A DNA stretch of 64,000 bases from Pseudothauera rhizosphaerae (GTDB lineage: Bacteria > Pseudomonadota > Gammaproteobacteria > Burkholderiales > Rhodocyclaceae), in assembly GCF_004801305.1 (NCBI RefSeq), contig NZ_SSOD01000008.1, positions 178,003 to 242,002 of the forward strand, in the 5' to 3' direction. The position numbers and the translations under genes are program-made. Shown piece by piece: positions 9,642 through 18,363 of the stretch. The notes beneath the pieces were generated by a model, which saw only the letters and a program-made list of their open reading frames with translations, did not search any database and was not told the DNA's origin. Every line of letters starts with the position of its first letter. The stretch's first letter is position 1.

Positions 9642-10823
9642 ATGGCAAATCGTGAAGTTGTGGTCCTGAGCGCGGTGCGTTCGGCAATCGGTACCTTCGG
9701 TGGTTCGCTGAGCAGCCTGGAGCCCGCCGATCTGGCCGGCACCGTCATGCGTGAGGCGATCTCCCGCTCCGGCGTCGATCCCAAGCAGATCAGTTTCGTG
9801 ACCGTGGGCAACTGCATTCCCACCGAGTCGCGCTACGCCTACGTGCCGCGCGTGGCCTCCATCCAGGCCGGCCTGTCCTACGAATCGGTGGCGATGCAGG
9901 TCAACCGCCTGTGCTCCTCCGGCCTGCAGGCCATCGTGTCCTCCGCCCAGGCCATCCTGCTGGGCGACGCCGACTACGGCATCGGCGGCGGCGTGGAAGT
10001 GATGTCCCGCGGCGCCTACCTGCTGCCGTCGCTGCGCTCGGGTGCGCGCATGGGCGACACCACCGCCATCGACGCGATGGTTTCCGTGCTGACCGACCCC
10101 TTCGGCGTCGGCCATATGGGCGTCACCGCCGAGAACCTGGCCACCAAGTGGGGCATCAGCCGCGAGGAGCAGGACGCCTTCGCCCTGGAATCCCAGAACC
10201 GTGCCGCCAAGGCTATTGCCGCGGGCCACTTCAAGTCGCAGATCGTTCCCATCGTGCTGAAGACGCGCAAGGGCGAAACCGTGTTCGACACGGACGAGCA
10301 CCCGCGCGCCACCACGCTGGAAGCGCTGGCCAAGATGAAGCCGGCGTTCAAGAAGGACGGCACCGTGACCGCCGGCAACGCCTCGGGCATCAACGACGGC
10401 GCCTCCTTCTTCGTGCTCGCCGATGCATCCGTCGCTGCCGCCGCCGGCCACAAGCCCATCGCCCGCCTGGTGTCCTACGCCCTGGCCGGCGTGCCCAACG
10501 ACGTCATGGGCGAAGGCCCGATCCCGGCTTCCAAGTTGGCCCTCAAGCGTGCCGGTCTGAGCCTGGACCAGATCGACGTGATCGAGTCCAACGAAGCCTT
10601 CGCCTCCCAGGCGATCGCCGTGGCCAAGGGCCTGGGCCTGGACCCGGTCAAGACCAACCCCAACGGCGGCGCCATCGCTCTGGGCCACCCGGTGGGCTGC
10701 TCCGGTGCCTTCATCGCCACCAAGGCGATCTACGAACTGCAGCGCGTCAACGGCCGCTACGCGCTGGTCACGATGTGCATCGGCGGCGGTCAGGGCATTG
10801 CTGCGGTCTTCGAGCGCATCTGA
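9642..10823 (+). CDS. Acetyl-CoA acetyltransferase / beta-ketothiolase (BktB-like)
   Basis: 393-residue thiolase that condenses acyl-CoA with acetyl-CoA or cleaves beta-ketoacyl-CoA. It has the nucleophile Cys in NRLCSSGLQAI (about residue 90), the NEAFASQA block, the catalytic His in GHPVGCSGA and the second Cys in CIGGGQG. Overall it reads like BktB of Ralstonia, which feeds polyhydroxyalkanoate and fatty-acid metabolism. The start at 9642 has AAGGAG nine bases upstream. A terminator follows, so it is a monocistronic unit. Confidence 0.9.
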   Translation: MANREVVVLSAVRSAIGTFGGSLSSLEPADLAGTVMREAISRSGVDPKQISFVTVGNCIPTESRYAYVPRVASIQAGLSYESVAMQVNRLCSSGLQAIVSSAQAILLGDADYGIGGGVEVMSRGAYLLPSLRSGARMGDTTAIDAMVSVLTDPFGVGHMGVTAENLATKWGISREEQDAFALESQNRAAKAIAAGHFKSQIVPIVLKTRKGETVFDTDEHPRATTLEALAKMKPAFKKDGTVTAGNASGINDGASFFVLADASVAAAAGHKPIARLVSYALAGVPNDVMGEGPIPASKLALKRAGLSLDQIDVIESNEAFASQAIAVAKGLGLDPVKTNPNGGAIALGHPVGCSGAFIATKAIYELQRVNGRYALVTMCIGGGQGIAAVFERI

Positions 10824-10844
10824 CCGTGTTTGCAATCCGGCAAG

Positions 10845-10869
10845 AAAACCCGCTTCGGCGGGTTTTTTT
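10845..10869 (+). terminator. Rho-independent terminator of the thiolase gene
   Basis: Nine-base stem AAAACCCGC with a TTCG loop and GCGGGTTTT, followed by further T residues (seven T in all from 10863). Confidence 0.9.
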
Positions 10870-11090
10870 GTGTCCGTCGGCTGTGCCCCTCCCATGCACC
10901 AACGCACCCAAAGGGAATGGGGCGATGCACCGCCGTGGTGCGCCGTAAGGGTGGAAACGGCCGAATAGCCGCGGCGCAGGCGCCCGAACGCTGGCATGCT
11001 TTTCGCTGTCAGAATTCGGTGGCGAGGATGCCCCGACCTTCGGGCCGCGGCGACTCACCGTTCCATTCATGAACAGGCGGGCTCGACGCC
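10870..11090. other. Intergenic region before the ATP-grasp gene
   Basis: 221 bases without a plausible gene. I see only a short GCACC/GGTGC stem near 10926-10946 and no clear operator; the promoter of the ATP-grasp gene should lie here. Confidence 0.3.
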
Positions 11091-12509
11091 ATGACCATCA
11101 AGCACTTCCATAACGAAATGACCGACGATGCGGGCCGGGTACGTCCGCACTACGCGTCGTACGCAAGCTGGCTGTCCGAGATGCCCGAGGAGCGCCTGGC
11201 GCAGAAGCGCGCCGAAGCGGACGCGCTGTTCCACCGCCACGGCATCACCTTCGCCGTGTACGGCGAAAACTCCGGCACCGAACGCCTGATTCCCTTCGAC
11301 ATCATCCCGCGCATCATCCCGGCCGACGAATGGCACACCCTGGCCGCCGGCCTGCGCCAGCGGGTCAAGGCCCTCAACCTCTTCATCTGCGACATCTACC
11401 ACGAGCAGAACATCCTCAAGGCCGGGCGCATTCCCGCGGAGCAGGTGCTCAACAACGCCCAGTACCGCAAGGTCATGCAGGGCGTGGACGTGGCGCGCGA
11501 CCTCTACGCGCACATCGCCGGGGTGGACATCGTGCGCGCGGGACAGGGCGAGTACTACGTGCTGGAGGACAACCTGCGCGTGCCGTCCGGCGTGTCCTAC
11601 ATGCTGGAGAACCGCAAGATGATGATGCGGCTCTTCCCGCGCCTGTTCTCGCGCTACCGCGTGGCGCCGGTGGACCGCTACCCGGACATGCTGCTCAAGA
11701 CCCTGCGCAGCGTCGCCCCCACCGGCGTCGCCGATCCCACCGTCGTGGTGATGACGCCGGGCGCCTACAACAGCGCCTATTTCGAGCACGCCTTCCTGGC
11801 CCAGCAGATGGGCGTCGAACTGGTGGAAGGCCAGGACATGTTCGTGCAGGACGAGCAGGTGTTCATGCGCACCACGCGCGGCCCCCAGCGCGTGGACGTG
11901 ATCTACCGCCGCATCGACGACGACTTCCTCGATCCGCTGGCCTTCCGCCCCGACTCGGTGCTCGGTGTGCCGGGCCTGCTGCAGGCCTACCGCGCCGGCC
12001 GGGTGACGCTGTCCAACGCCATCGGCAGCGGCGTGGCGGACGACAAGTCCATCTATCCCTACGTGCCGGAGATGATCCGCTTCTACCTGGACGAGGAACC
12101 CATCCTGCACAACGTGCCCACCTTCATGTGCCGCAAGAAGGAGGACCTCTCCCACGTGCTGGACCATCTCGCCGAGCTGGTGGTCAAGGAAGTCCACGGC
12201 GCGGGCGGCTACGGCATGCTGGTCGGCCCGGCGTCCACCAAGGCCGAGATCAAGGCTTTCCGCGAGGTTCTCGTTGCCCACCCCGAACGCTACATCGCCC
12301 AGCCCACGCTGGCGCTGTCCGCCTGCCCGACCTTCGTGGAGTCCGGCATCGCGCCGCGCCACATCGACCTGCGCCCCTTCGTGCTGTCCGGCGAGGAAGT
12401 GCAGCTCGTGCCCGGGGGGCTGACCCGCGTGGCGCTGCGGGAGGGGTCGCTGGTGGTCAATTCCTCGCAGGGCGGGGGCACCAAGGACACCTGGGTGCTG
12501 GAAGCCTGA
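11091..12509 (+). CDS. Circularly permuted ATP-grasp type 2 protein (DUF404/DUF407)
   Basis: 472 residues. Signature blocks include YGENSGTERLIPFD, LNLFICDIYHEQ, the acidic VLEDNLRVPSGVSYMLENR, and VVKEVHGAGGYGMLVGP. This is the family of circularly permuted ATP-grasp ligases, thought to form amide bonds in unknown peptides or small molecules. It stands 37 bases before an alpha-E gene, its conserved partner. In many genomes a transglutaminase-like protease gene completes the set; none is present here. Confidence 0.9.
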   Translation: MTIKHFHNEMTDDAGRVRPHYASYASWLSEMPEERLAQKRAEADALFHRHGITFAVYGENSGTERLIPFDIIPRIIPADEWHTLAAGLRQRVKALNLFICDIYHEQNILKAGRIPAEQVLNNAQYRKVMQGVDVARDLYAHIAGVDIVRAGQGEYYVLEDNLRVPSGVSYMLENRKMMMRLFPRLFSRYRVAPVDRYPDMLLKTLRSVAPTGVADPTVVVMTPGAYNSAYFEHAFLAQQMGVELVEGQDMFVQDEQVFMRTTRGPQRVDVIYRRIDDDFLDPLAFRPDSVLGVPGLLQAYRAGRVTLSNAIGSGVADDKSIYPYVPEMIRFYLDEEPILHNVPTFMCRKKEDLSHVLDHLAELVVKEVHGAGGYGMLVGPASTKAEIKAFREVLVAHPERYIAQPTLALSACPTFVESGIAPRHIDLRPFVLSGEEVQLVPGGLTRVALREGSLVVNSSQGGGTKDTWVLEA

Positions 12510-12546
12510 GCGGCGCGGTACGAGAGAGAACGAAGGGAGAACGCAA

Positions 12547-13491
12547 ATGCTGAGCCGTACCGCCGACCACCTGTACTGGATGGCCCGCTACATGGAACGC
12601 GCCGAGAACGTCGCCCGCATCCTGGACGTGAACCACCGCATGTCCATGATGCCCCAGTCCGCCGTGCAGCAGGAGCAGGCCTGGGGCGCGACCCTGCGCA
12701 TCATGGGCCTGGAAGGCGCCTTCCATCAGCGCTATGCGGAGATTTCGCCGGACGCGGTGCTGGAATTCATGGTTTTCGACCAGGAGAACCCTTCCAGCGT
12801 ACGCAACTGTCTGCGCGCCGCGCGCGAGAACGCCCACGCGGTGCGCGGCACGCTGACGTCCGAATTGTGGGAGACCACCAACGGCACCTGGCTCAGGATG
12901 CGCGACTTCACCCCGGAGATGCTGGCCGACGCCGGGGCGAGCGAGTTCTTCGAATGGGTCAAGTACCGCTCCCACCTGTCCCGCGGCGTGACCATCGGCA
13001 CCATGCTGCAGGACGAAGCGCTGCGCTTCATCCGCCTGGGCACCTTCCTCGAACGTGCCGACAACACCGCGCGCATCCTGGACGTGAAGTACCAGTTGCT
13101 GCTGCCCGCCGGCGAGGTGGAGGGCGGGGCGGCGGACTACTACCAGTGGAGCGCGCTGCTGCGCTCGGTGTCGGCCTTCGAGGTGTACCGCAAGGTGTAC
13201 CGCGACCTGATCACCCCGTCGCGGGTGGCGGAACTGCTGCTGCTGCGCGTGGACATGCCGCGCTCCATCGCGCGCTGCCTGAAGGAGGTGTACGCCAACC
13301 TGTGCGCGGTGGCCAACGACCAGTCCGCCGAAACCGAGCGGCGCGCCGGCGAACTGGAGGCCCAACTGCGCTTCGGCCGCATCGAGGACATCGTGCGCGA
13401 CGGCCTGCACAACTACGTGCTGCGCCTGCTCGGCCGCGTGCAGGATCTGGGCAGCCGCATCGCCGACGACTTCCTGGTACCGGTGTCCTGA
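12547..13491 (+). CDS. Alpha-E domain protein (DUF403)
   Basis: 314 residues, mostly helical, starting MLSRTADHLYWMARYMERAENVARILDV and repeating a similar block (FLERADNTARILDVKY) near residue 180. This is the alpha-E domain that is genetically tied to circularly permuted ATP-grasp ligases and 20S-proteasome-like or transglutaminase peptidases. Its biochemical role is unknown. GGGAG lies seven bases before the start. Confidence 0.9.
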   Translation: MLSRTADHLYWMARYMERAENVARILDVNHRMSMMPQSAVQQEQAWGATLRIMGLEGAFHQRYAEISPDAVLEFMVFDQENPSSVRNCLRAARENAHAVRGTLTSELWETTNGTWLRMRDFTPEMLADAGASEFFEWVKYRSHLSRGVTIGTMLQDEALRFIRLGTFLERADNTARILDVKYQLLLPAGEVEGGAADYYQWSALLRSVSAFEVYRKVYRDLITPSRVAELLLLRVDMPRSIARCLKEVYANLCAVANDQSAETERRAGELEAQLRFGRIEDIVRDGLHNYVLRLLGRVQDLGSRIADDFLVPVS

Positions 13492-13767
13492 TCGGCGCGC
13501 CGCCTGGATCGCGGCGGCCGGCAGCCGTACGGCCCCGCGTGCCGGGGAAAGCCGGGGACCGGCCCGTGACAAGTTGTCACGTAATGTCACTTTCCCTTCA
13601 GAATTCCTGCGCCGGGCCGATATTCTGTTCGACGCAGCAAGGTGGCAGCCCCATGAGCCCCGTTCCGCAAGGCGGGGTGTACGGCCGGCCCGCTGCGCCT
13701 CATCCATCGATCTCTTGTTTGCGTCCCGTGCGGCTTTTTCCGCGTGGGAGCGCCACGGTACCCCCAG
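13492..13767. promoter_or_regulatory. Leader of the chemoreceptor gene with a palindrome and a foldable element
   Basis: 276 bases. 13565-13581 is CGTGACAA-G-TTGTCACG, a perfect 8-bp inverted repeat around one base, with a third half-site ATGTCAC at 13584-13590. 13633-13697 can fold: CGCAGC pairs with GCTGCG, enclosing a CCCCG/CGGGG stem with a GCAA tetraloop. I could not match it to a known riboswitch class. Confidence 0.4.
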
Positions 13768-15345
13768 ATGCGAAACAACCAGCCGATCACCGACCGCGAG
13801 GTGGTCTTTCCCGCCGATGTACGCCTGATCACGACCACCGATCTGCAGGGCGACATCACCTTCGTCAACGACGACTTCGTCAAGGTGTCCGGGTTCGCCC
13901 GGCAGGAACTGGTCGGGCAGCACCACAACATCATCCGCCACCCGCACATGCCCGGGGAAGCGTTCGCGGACATGTGGAAGACCATCCGCTCCGGGCGTTC
14001 CTGGAAGGGCATGGTCAAGAACCGCTGCAGGAACGGCGACTACTACTGGGTCGACGCCTACGTGACGCCGATCATGAAGAACGGCCAGATCGTCGAGTAC
14101 CAGTCGGTGCGCTTCGCGCCGGACCCGGACGCCAAGGTGCGGGCCGAGCACGAGTACCGGCGCTGGCGGGAGGGCGGCACGCCCAGGGGTGCGAGCGGAT
14201 TCGGCCTTTCCCTGGGGGTGAAGCTGGCGCTGGCCGCGGCCCTGCCGGGCCTGGTCCTGGGCGGGCTGGCCGCCGGGCGCGGGGATGCCGCCCTGGCGCT
14301 CGCCGGCCTGCTGCTGGCGGTCGGGGGAGGCATCGCGGTGTGGGCGCTGCTGGCGCCGTTCCGTGCCCTGGTAGAGGACTTCCGCCGGGTGACCGGCCAC
14401 CCGGCGCTGACCTATCTGTACAGCGGCCGGGCGGACGAATTGGGGGTCATCCGCCAGGCGCAGGCCACCCGCCTGTCCGAGATGCGCGCCATCATCGCCC
14501 GGCTGGGCAACTCCTGTCACTACATCGAGCGCGCCAAGACGCGCGCCGACGAGTGCGTCGGGCAGGCCAACCAGGCGGTCCAGGGGCAGGGGCAGGAGGT
14601 GGAGGACATCTTCCAGGCCATGGCCCGCATGCTGGACAGCCAGCACCAGGTCGCCGAGGCCGCCACGCACACGGCGGAAGCCTCCGTGCAGTCCCGCCAG
14701 GCCACCACCCAGGGGCGGGAGCAACTGGTGCACATGGTCGATTCGATCAAGCATCTGGCGGACGCGCTGGAGGAAACCCGCGGCACGGTCGCCGCGCTGG
14801 CCGAGCGCAGCGGCAACATCGCCAAGGTCATCGACGTCATCACCGGGATCGCCGACCAGACCAACCTGCTGGCGCTCAACGCGGCCATCGAGGCGGCGCG
14901 GGCGGGCGAGGCCGGGCGCGGCTTCGCCGTGGTGGCCGATGAGGTGCGCAAGCTGGCCCAGCGCACCCAGGAATCCACGCGCGACATCCGCGACATTATC
15001 TCCGGCCTGGAACAGGACACCCACGCCTGCGTGGACGCCATCGGCAACGGAGTGGCGATGTCCCAGCGCACGGTGGAACTGGCCGGGCAGACCGACCAGG
15101 CATTCGGCATGATCCTGGAGTCGGTGGACAACATCCACCAACTGGCCGGCAACGTGGATGCGGCGATGCACGAGCAGTCCAGCATCAGCGAGCAGACCGG
15201 CCGCCAGATGCAGGTGCTGCGCGACAGCGCCAGCCTGGCGGTGGAATCCAGCGCCACCTTCAATACCCACGCGGCCCGGCTCGGCGAGCACCTGGACAAG
15301 CTGAACGTGCTGGCCAGCCACTTCACCTCCATCCTGAGCCGCTAG
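13768..15345 (+). CDS. PAS-containing methyl-accepting chemotaxis protein (Aer-like)
   Basis: 525 residues. Residues about 10-120 form a PAS domain of the Aer type ([19 protein letters not shown]), followed by a hydrophobic hairpin (about 150-205) that anchors it from the cytoplasmic side. The C-terminal signalling domain has the hairpin tip [21 protein letters not shown]. There is no periplasmic domain, so it probably senses redox state or oxygen through a PAS-bound cofactor, as E. coli Aer does with FAD. A GTG at 13744 in frame is less likely than the ATG used. Confidence 0.88.
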   Translation: MRNNQPITDREVVFPADVRLITTTDLQGDITFVNDDFVKVSGFARQELVGQHHNIIRHPHMPGEAFADMWKTIRSGRSWKGMVKNRCRNGDYYWVDAYVTPIMKNGQIVEYQSVRFAPDPDAKVRAEHEYRRWREGGTPRGASGFGLSLGVKLALAAALPGLVLGGLAAGRGDAALALAGLLLAVGGGIAVWALLAPFRALVEDFRRVTGHPALTYLYSGRADELGVIRQAQATRLSEMRAIIARLGNSCHYIERAKTRADECVGQANQAVQGQGQEVEDIFQAMARMLDSQHQVAEAATHTAEASVQSRQATTQGREQLVHMVDSIKHLADALEETRGTVAALAERSGNIAKVIDVITGIADQTNLLALNAAIEAARAGEAGRGFAVVADEVRKLAQRTQESTRDIRDIISGLEQDTHACVDAIGNGVAMSQRTVELAGQTDQAFGMILESVDNIHQLAGNVDAAMHEQSSISEQTGRQMQVLRDSASLAVESSATFNTHAARLGEHLDKLNVLASHFTSILSR

Positions 15346-15359
15346 GCCGGCGGGCGCGC

Positions 15360-16277
15360 CTACCAGCCCGGATTGAGGCGTCTGGCCTCGGCGATCTCGC
15401 CGCGGATGCTGCGGTAGTGCTCGAAGCGGCGCGGGTGGATGGCGCCGGCCTCCAGAGCCGCGCGCAGCGCGCAGCCCGGTTCGGTGTCGTGCCGGCAGTC
15501 GCGGAAGCGGCACTGGCCGAGATGGGGGCGGAATTCCACGAAGCACTCGGCCAGGTGGTCCGGCTCCAGGTGGGCGAGGCCGAAGGCCTGCAAGCCGGGG
15601 CTGTCGATCAGCCACCCCTCGTCCGGCAGCGGGTAGAGGCGGGCGAAGGTGGTGGTGTGCTTGCCGCTGTCCAGCGCGCTGGAAATCTCCCGCGTCGCGG
15701 CGTTGGCTTCCGGGATCAGCGCGTTGGTGAGGGTGGACTTGCCCATGCCGGACTGCCCCACCAGGATGCTGCGCTCGCCCGCCAGCAGCGGACGCAGCGT
15801 GTCGGCGCCGGCCAGCGCGGAGAGTTCGACGACGCGGTAGCCGAGGGCGGTGAAGGTCGCCAGCGCCGCGCGTGCGGCCGGCAGGCGTTCGGCCAGGTCG
15901 GCCTTGTTGAGCACGATCAGCGTCTTCAGGTCCTGGGATTCCGCCGCGCACAGGCAGCGCGACACCAGCAGATCGGAGAAGGCCGGTTCGGTGGCGACCA
16001 CGATGACCACCTGGGTCAGGTTGGCGGCGATCAGCTTCTCGCGGAAGGCGTCCGAGCGCCACAGCAGGTTGCGGCGCGGGTGCAGGTGTTCGATGGCGCC
16101 CTGGCCGTCGCCGTGCGGGGCGATGTCCACCTCGTCGCCGCAGGCGAACACGCTCTTCTTGCCGCGGGGGTAGCCCTGCAGGCAGCCGCCGTCGATGAGC
16201 ACTTCGTAGTGGCGGCCGAAGGCCGCGGTGACGAGGCCGTGCAGGCGGTGGCCGGCAGTGCCCGGGCGCCGCTTCAC
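15360..16277 (-). CDS. rsgA: Ribosome small subunit-dependent GTPase A
   Basis: 305-residue circularly permuted GTPase that aids late 30S assembly. Order of domains: N-terminal OB fold, G4 motif NKAD at about 123-126, G1 P-loop GQSGMGKST at about 174-182, G3 DSPG, then the zinc-binding C-terminus with CRFRDCRHDTEPGC. The stop codon region and the upstream M48 protease start overlap by four bases, so the two are cotranscribed leftward. Confidence 0.95.
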   Translation of the reverse strand: MKRRPGTAGHRLHGLVTAAFGRHYEVLIDGGCLQGYPRGKKSVFACGDEVDIAPHGDGQGAIEHLHPRRNLLWRSDAFREKLIAANLTQVVIVVATEPAFSDLLVSRCLCAAESQDLKTLIVLNKADLAERLPAARAALATFTALGYRVVELSALAGADTLRPLLAGERSILVGQSGMGKSTLTNALIPEANAATREISSALDSGKHTTTFARLYPLPDEGWLIDSPGLQAFGLAHLEPDHLAECFVEFRPHLGQCRFRDCRHDTEPGCALRAALEAGAIHPRRFEHYRSIRGEIAEARRLNPGW

Positions 16278-17527
16278 CGGGCCTGGGCCTGCAGCCGCGC
16301 CACGCGGATGGCCGCCGGCGGATGGGAGTCGAAGAAGCGCGAGTAGAGCGGATCGGGCGTCAGCGTGGCGGCGTTGTCCCGGTACAGCTTGACCAGGGCC
16401 GTCACCAGGTCACCGGCGCGGGTCTGGCGTGCGGCGTAGGTGTCCGCCTCGAACTCGTGCGCCCGCGACCAGTGGCTGGCCAGCGGCGCGAGGGGGAAGG
16501 TGAAGGCCGGCAGCGCGAGGCCGAACAGGGCCAGCGCGGTGGCGGTGCCGGCGCTGTCCACGCCCAGGCCGGCGTAGAACCAGTCCTGCCCGATCAGCCA
16601 GCCGAGGAGGGCCAGCAGGGCCAGGCTGCCGGCCGCCAGCGCCGCGATGCGCTTGAACACGTGGCGGTGGTGGAAGTGGCCGAGTTCGTGGGCGAGCACC
16701 GCCTCCACCTCCTGGGGGGCGAGCTTTTCCAGCAGGGTGTCGAAGAACACGATGCGCTTGGCCGCCCCGAAGCCGGTGAAATAGGCGTTGCCGTGGGCGG
16801 AGCGGCGCGAGCCGTCCATGACGAAGAGGCCCCGCGAGCGGAAACCGCAACGGGCGAGCAGTCCTTCGACGCGGCTGCGCAGGGCCTCGTCGGTGAGCGG
16901 GGTGAACTTGTTGAACAGGGGCGCGATGAAGGTCGGCCAGACGAAAAGCGCGAGCAGGTTCACGCCCAGCCAGAAGGCCCACACCCACAGCCACCAGGCC
17001 TCGCCCATGGCGTCCATCAGCCACAGCGCCACGGCCACGATGGGCAGGCCGAGCAGCGCGCCGAGCAGGGCCTCGCGGGCGCAATCGGCCGCATACAGCG
17101 CGGGCGTCATGCGGTTGAAGCCGAAGCGTTTCTCGATGCCGAAGATGCGGGCCAGCGCGAAGGGCTGGTCCACCACCCAGCCGAGCACGCCCAGGGAGGC
17201 GAGCAGGGCCACGCCGTGGGCCAGCGTGCCGGCGGCGAGGACCGCGCTCCAGGCGTCGAACAGCGCCTGCAGGCCGCCGCCCACGGTCAGCGCGAGCACG
17301 AACACGGTGGAGACGGCCAGCTCGGCCAGGCCGAGGCGCATGCGCACCGCCGTGTAGTCGGCTGCCTTCTGATGTGCGGCGAGGCCGATGGTGTCGGCAA
17401 AGGCGGCCGGCACCGCATCACGCCGGGCACGCACGTGGCGCATCTGGCGCAGCATCAGCATGGCCTTGACCAGCATGCCGCCAAACAGAACGACGAGGAA
17501 CAGGGTGGTGAAGGAGGAGGCCGTCAT
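16274..17527 (-). CDS. M48 family zinc metallopeptidase (Ste24/CAAX protease-like)
   Basis: 417 residues with several membrane helices (about 7-25, 70-90, 100-120, 160-200 and others) and the zinc motif HELGH at 280-284, with a downstream EFEAD supplying the third ligand. The layout equals Ste24-type CAAX prenyl protease 1; in bacteria such proteins are thought to act in membrane-protein quality control. It overlaps rsgA by four bases and is divergent from orn. Confidence 0.9.
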   Translation of the reverse strand: MTASSFTTLFLVVLFGGMLVKAMLMLRQMRHVRARRDAVPAAFADTIGLAAHQKAADYTAVRMRLGLAELAVSTVFVLALTVGGGLQALFDAWSAVLAAGTLAHGVALLASLGVLGWVVDQPFALARIFGIEKRFGFNRMTPALYAADCAREALLGALLGLPIVAVALWLMDAMGEAWWLWVWAFWLGVNLLALFVWPTFIAPLFNKFTPLTDEALRSRVEGLLARCGFRSRGLFVMDGSRRSAHGNAYFTGFGAAKRIVFFDTLLEKLAPQEVEAVLAHELGHFHHRHVFKRIAALAAGSLALLALLGWLIGQDWFYAGLGVDSAGTATALALFGLALPAFTFPLAPLASHWSRAHEFEADTYAARQTRAGDLVTALVKLYRDNAATLTPDPLYSRFFDSHPPAAIRVARLQAQAR

Positions 17528-17642
17528 CGGGGGAGCCGTCGGGGAGAGCCGGGCAGGTGGAGAGGGCCGCGGCAGGGAACGAGGAGCGGTCCAATCTGTG
17601 ACACAATCGGCGCCTTCATCGTTTCGTTATTGGCCGAAGATT

Positions 17643-18191
17643 ATGGCACAGGATCAGAACCACCTCATCTGGCTGGACCTCGAGATGACGGGCCTCGAAC
17701 CGGACCGGGACCGCATCATCGAAATCGCCATCGTCATCACCGATCCACAGCTCGATACCGTGGCCGAAGCGCCCGTGATCGCGGTCCATCAGCCCGATAC
17801 GGTGCTCGACACGATGGACGAATGGAACCGCAACACCCACGGCAAGTCGGGGCTCACCGCGCGCGTGAAGGCTTCCACCGTGGGCGAGGCCGAGGCCGAG
17901 CAGCAGGTGCTGGCCTTCCTCAAGGAGTGGGTGCCGGCGCGCACCTCTCCCATGTGCGGCAATTCCGTGTGCCAGGACCGCCGCTTCCTCGCGCGCTACA
18001 TGCCCGAGCTGGAAGCCTGGTTCCACTACCGCAACCTGGACGTCTCCACGCTCAAGGAACTGGCGCGGCGCTGGCGGCCGGAGGTGTACAAGGGCGTGGA
18101 GAAGAAGGGCAAGCACGAGGCGCTGGCCGACATCCACGAATCCATCGCGGAACTGCGCCACTACCGCGACAACTTCCTGCGCCTGGAGTGA
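17643..18191 (+). CDS. orn: Oligoribonuclease
   Basis: 182-residue DEDDh exonuclease that degrades dinucleotides, including pGpG. Motifs: LDLEMTGL (Exo I), the central [16 protein letters not shown] (Exo II) and [14 protein letters not shown] (Exo III with catalytic His). The ATG at 17643 matches the family N-terminus [18 protein letters not shown]. It is divergent from the M48 gene across 115 bases. Confidence 0.96.
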   Translation: MAQDQNHLIWLDLEMTGLEPDRDRIIEIAIVITDPQLDTVAEAPVIAVHQPDTVLDTMDEWNRNTHGKSGLTARVKASTVGEAEAEQQVLAFLKEWVPARTSPMCGNSVCQDRRFLARYMPELEAWFHYRNLDVSTLKELARRWRPEVYKGVEKKGKHEALADIHESIAELRHYRDNFLRLE

Positions 18192-18201
18192 GGGCGGGGC
18201 C

Positions 18202-18363
18202 ATGCCGACCAGCCCGCGTGCCGTGTTCTCCCGTGTCGCCGCCTGGCTGTACGCGCGGCGGCGCAAGCTGCTGATGCTGGCGCTGGTGGTGGCGTTCTTC
18301 TACCTGCTGGGCTACTTCACGCCGCGGGTGAGTACCCCCGGCATGTGCCTGATCTACGGCTGA
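18202..18363 (+). CDS. Small single-span membrane protein
   Basis: 53 residues: a basic N-terminal stretch (WLYARRRKL) followed by one hydrophobic helix (about 24-41, LLMLALVVAFFYLLGYF) and a short Cys-containing tail. It starts ten bases after the orn stop and its last ten bases overlap the end of pgi on the other strand. I do not recognise a family. The good hydrophobic helix and tight spacing to orn favour a real gene; the small size keeps confidence moderate. Confidence 0.5.
   Translation: MPTSPRAVFSRVAAWLYARRRKLLMLALVVAFFYLLGYFTPRVSTPGMCLIYG

Noticed and set aside
13633..13697. Possible cyclic-di-GMP-I riboswitch before the chemoreceptor gene
   Set aside because: A fold is possible, but the conserved GEMM core (GCACAGGGCAAACC and GCAAAGCC blocks) is absent.
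12457..16062. Very long minus-strand open frame of 1201 codons
   Set aside because: It covers the opposite strand of the alpha-E and chemoreceptor genes and then shares part of rsgA in another frame. High GC leaves antisense frames open; composition and lack of any domain show a shadow.
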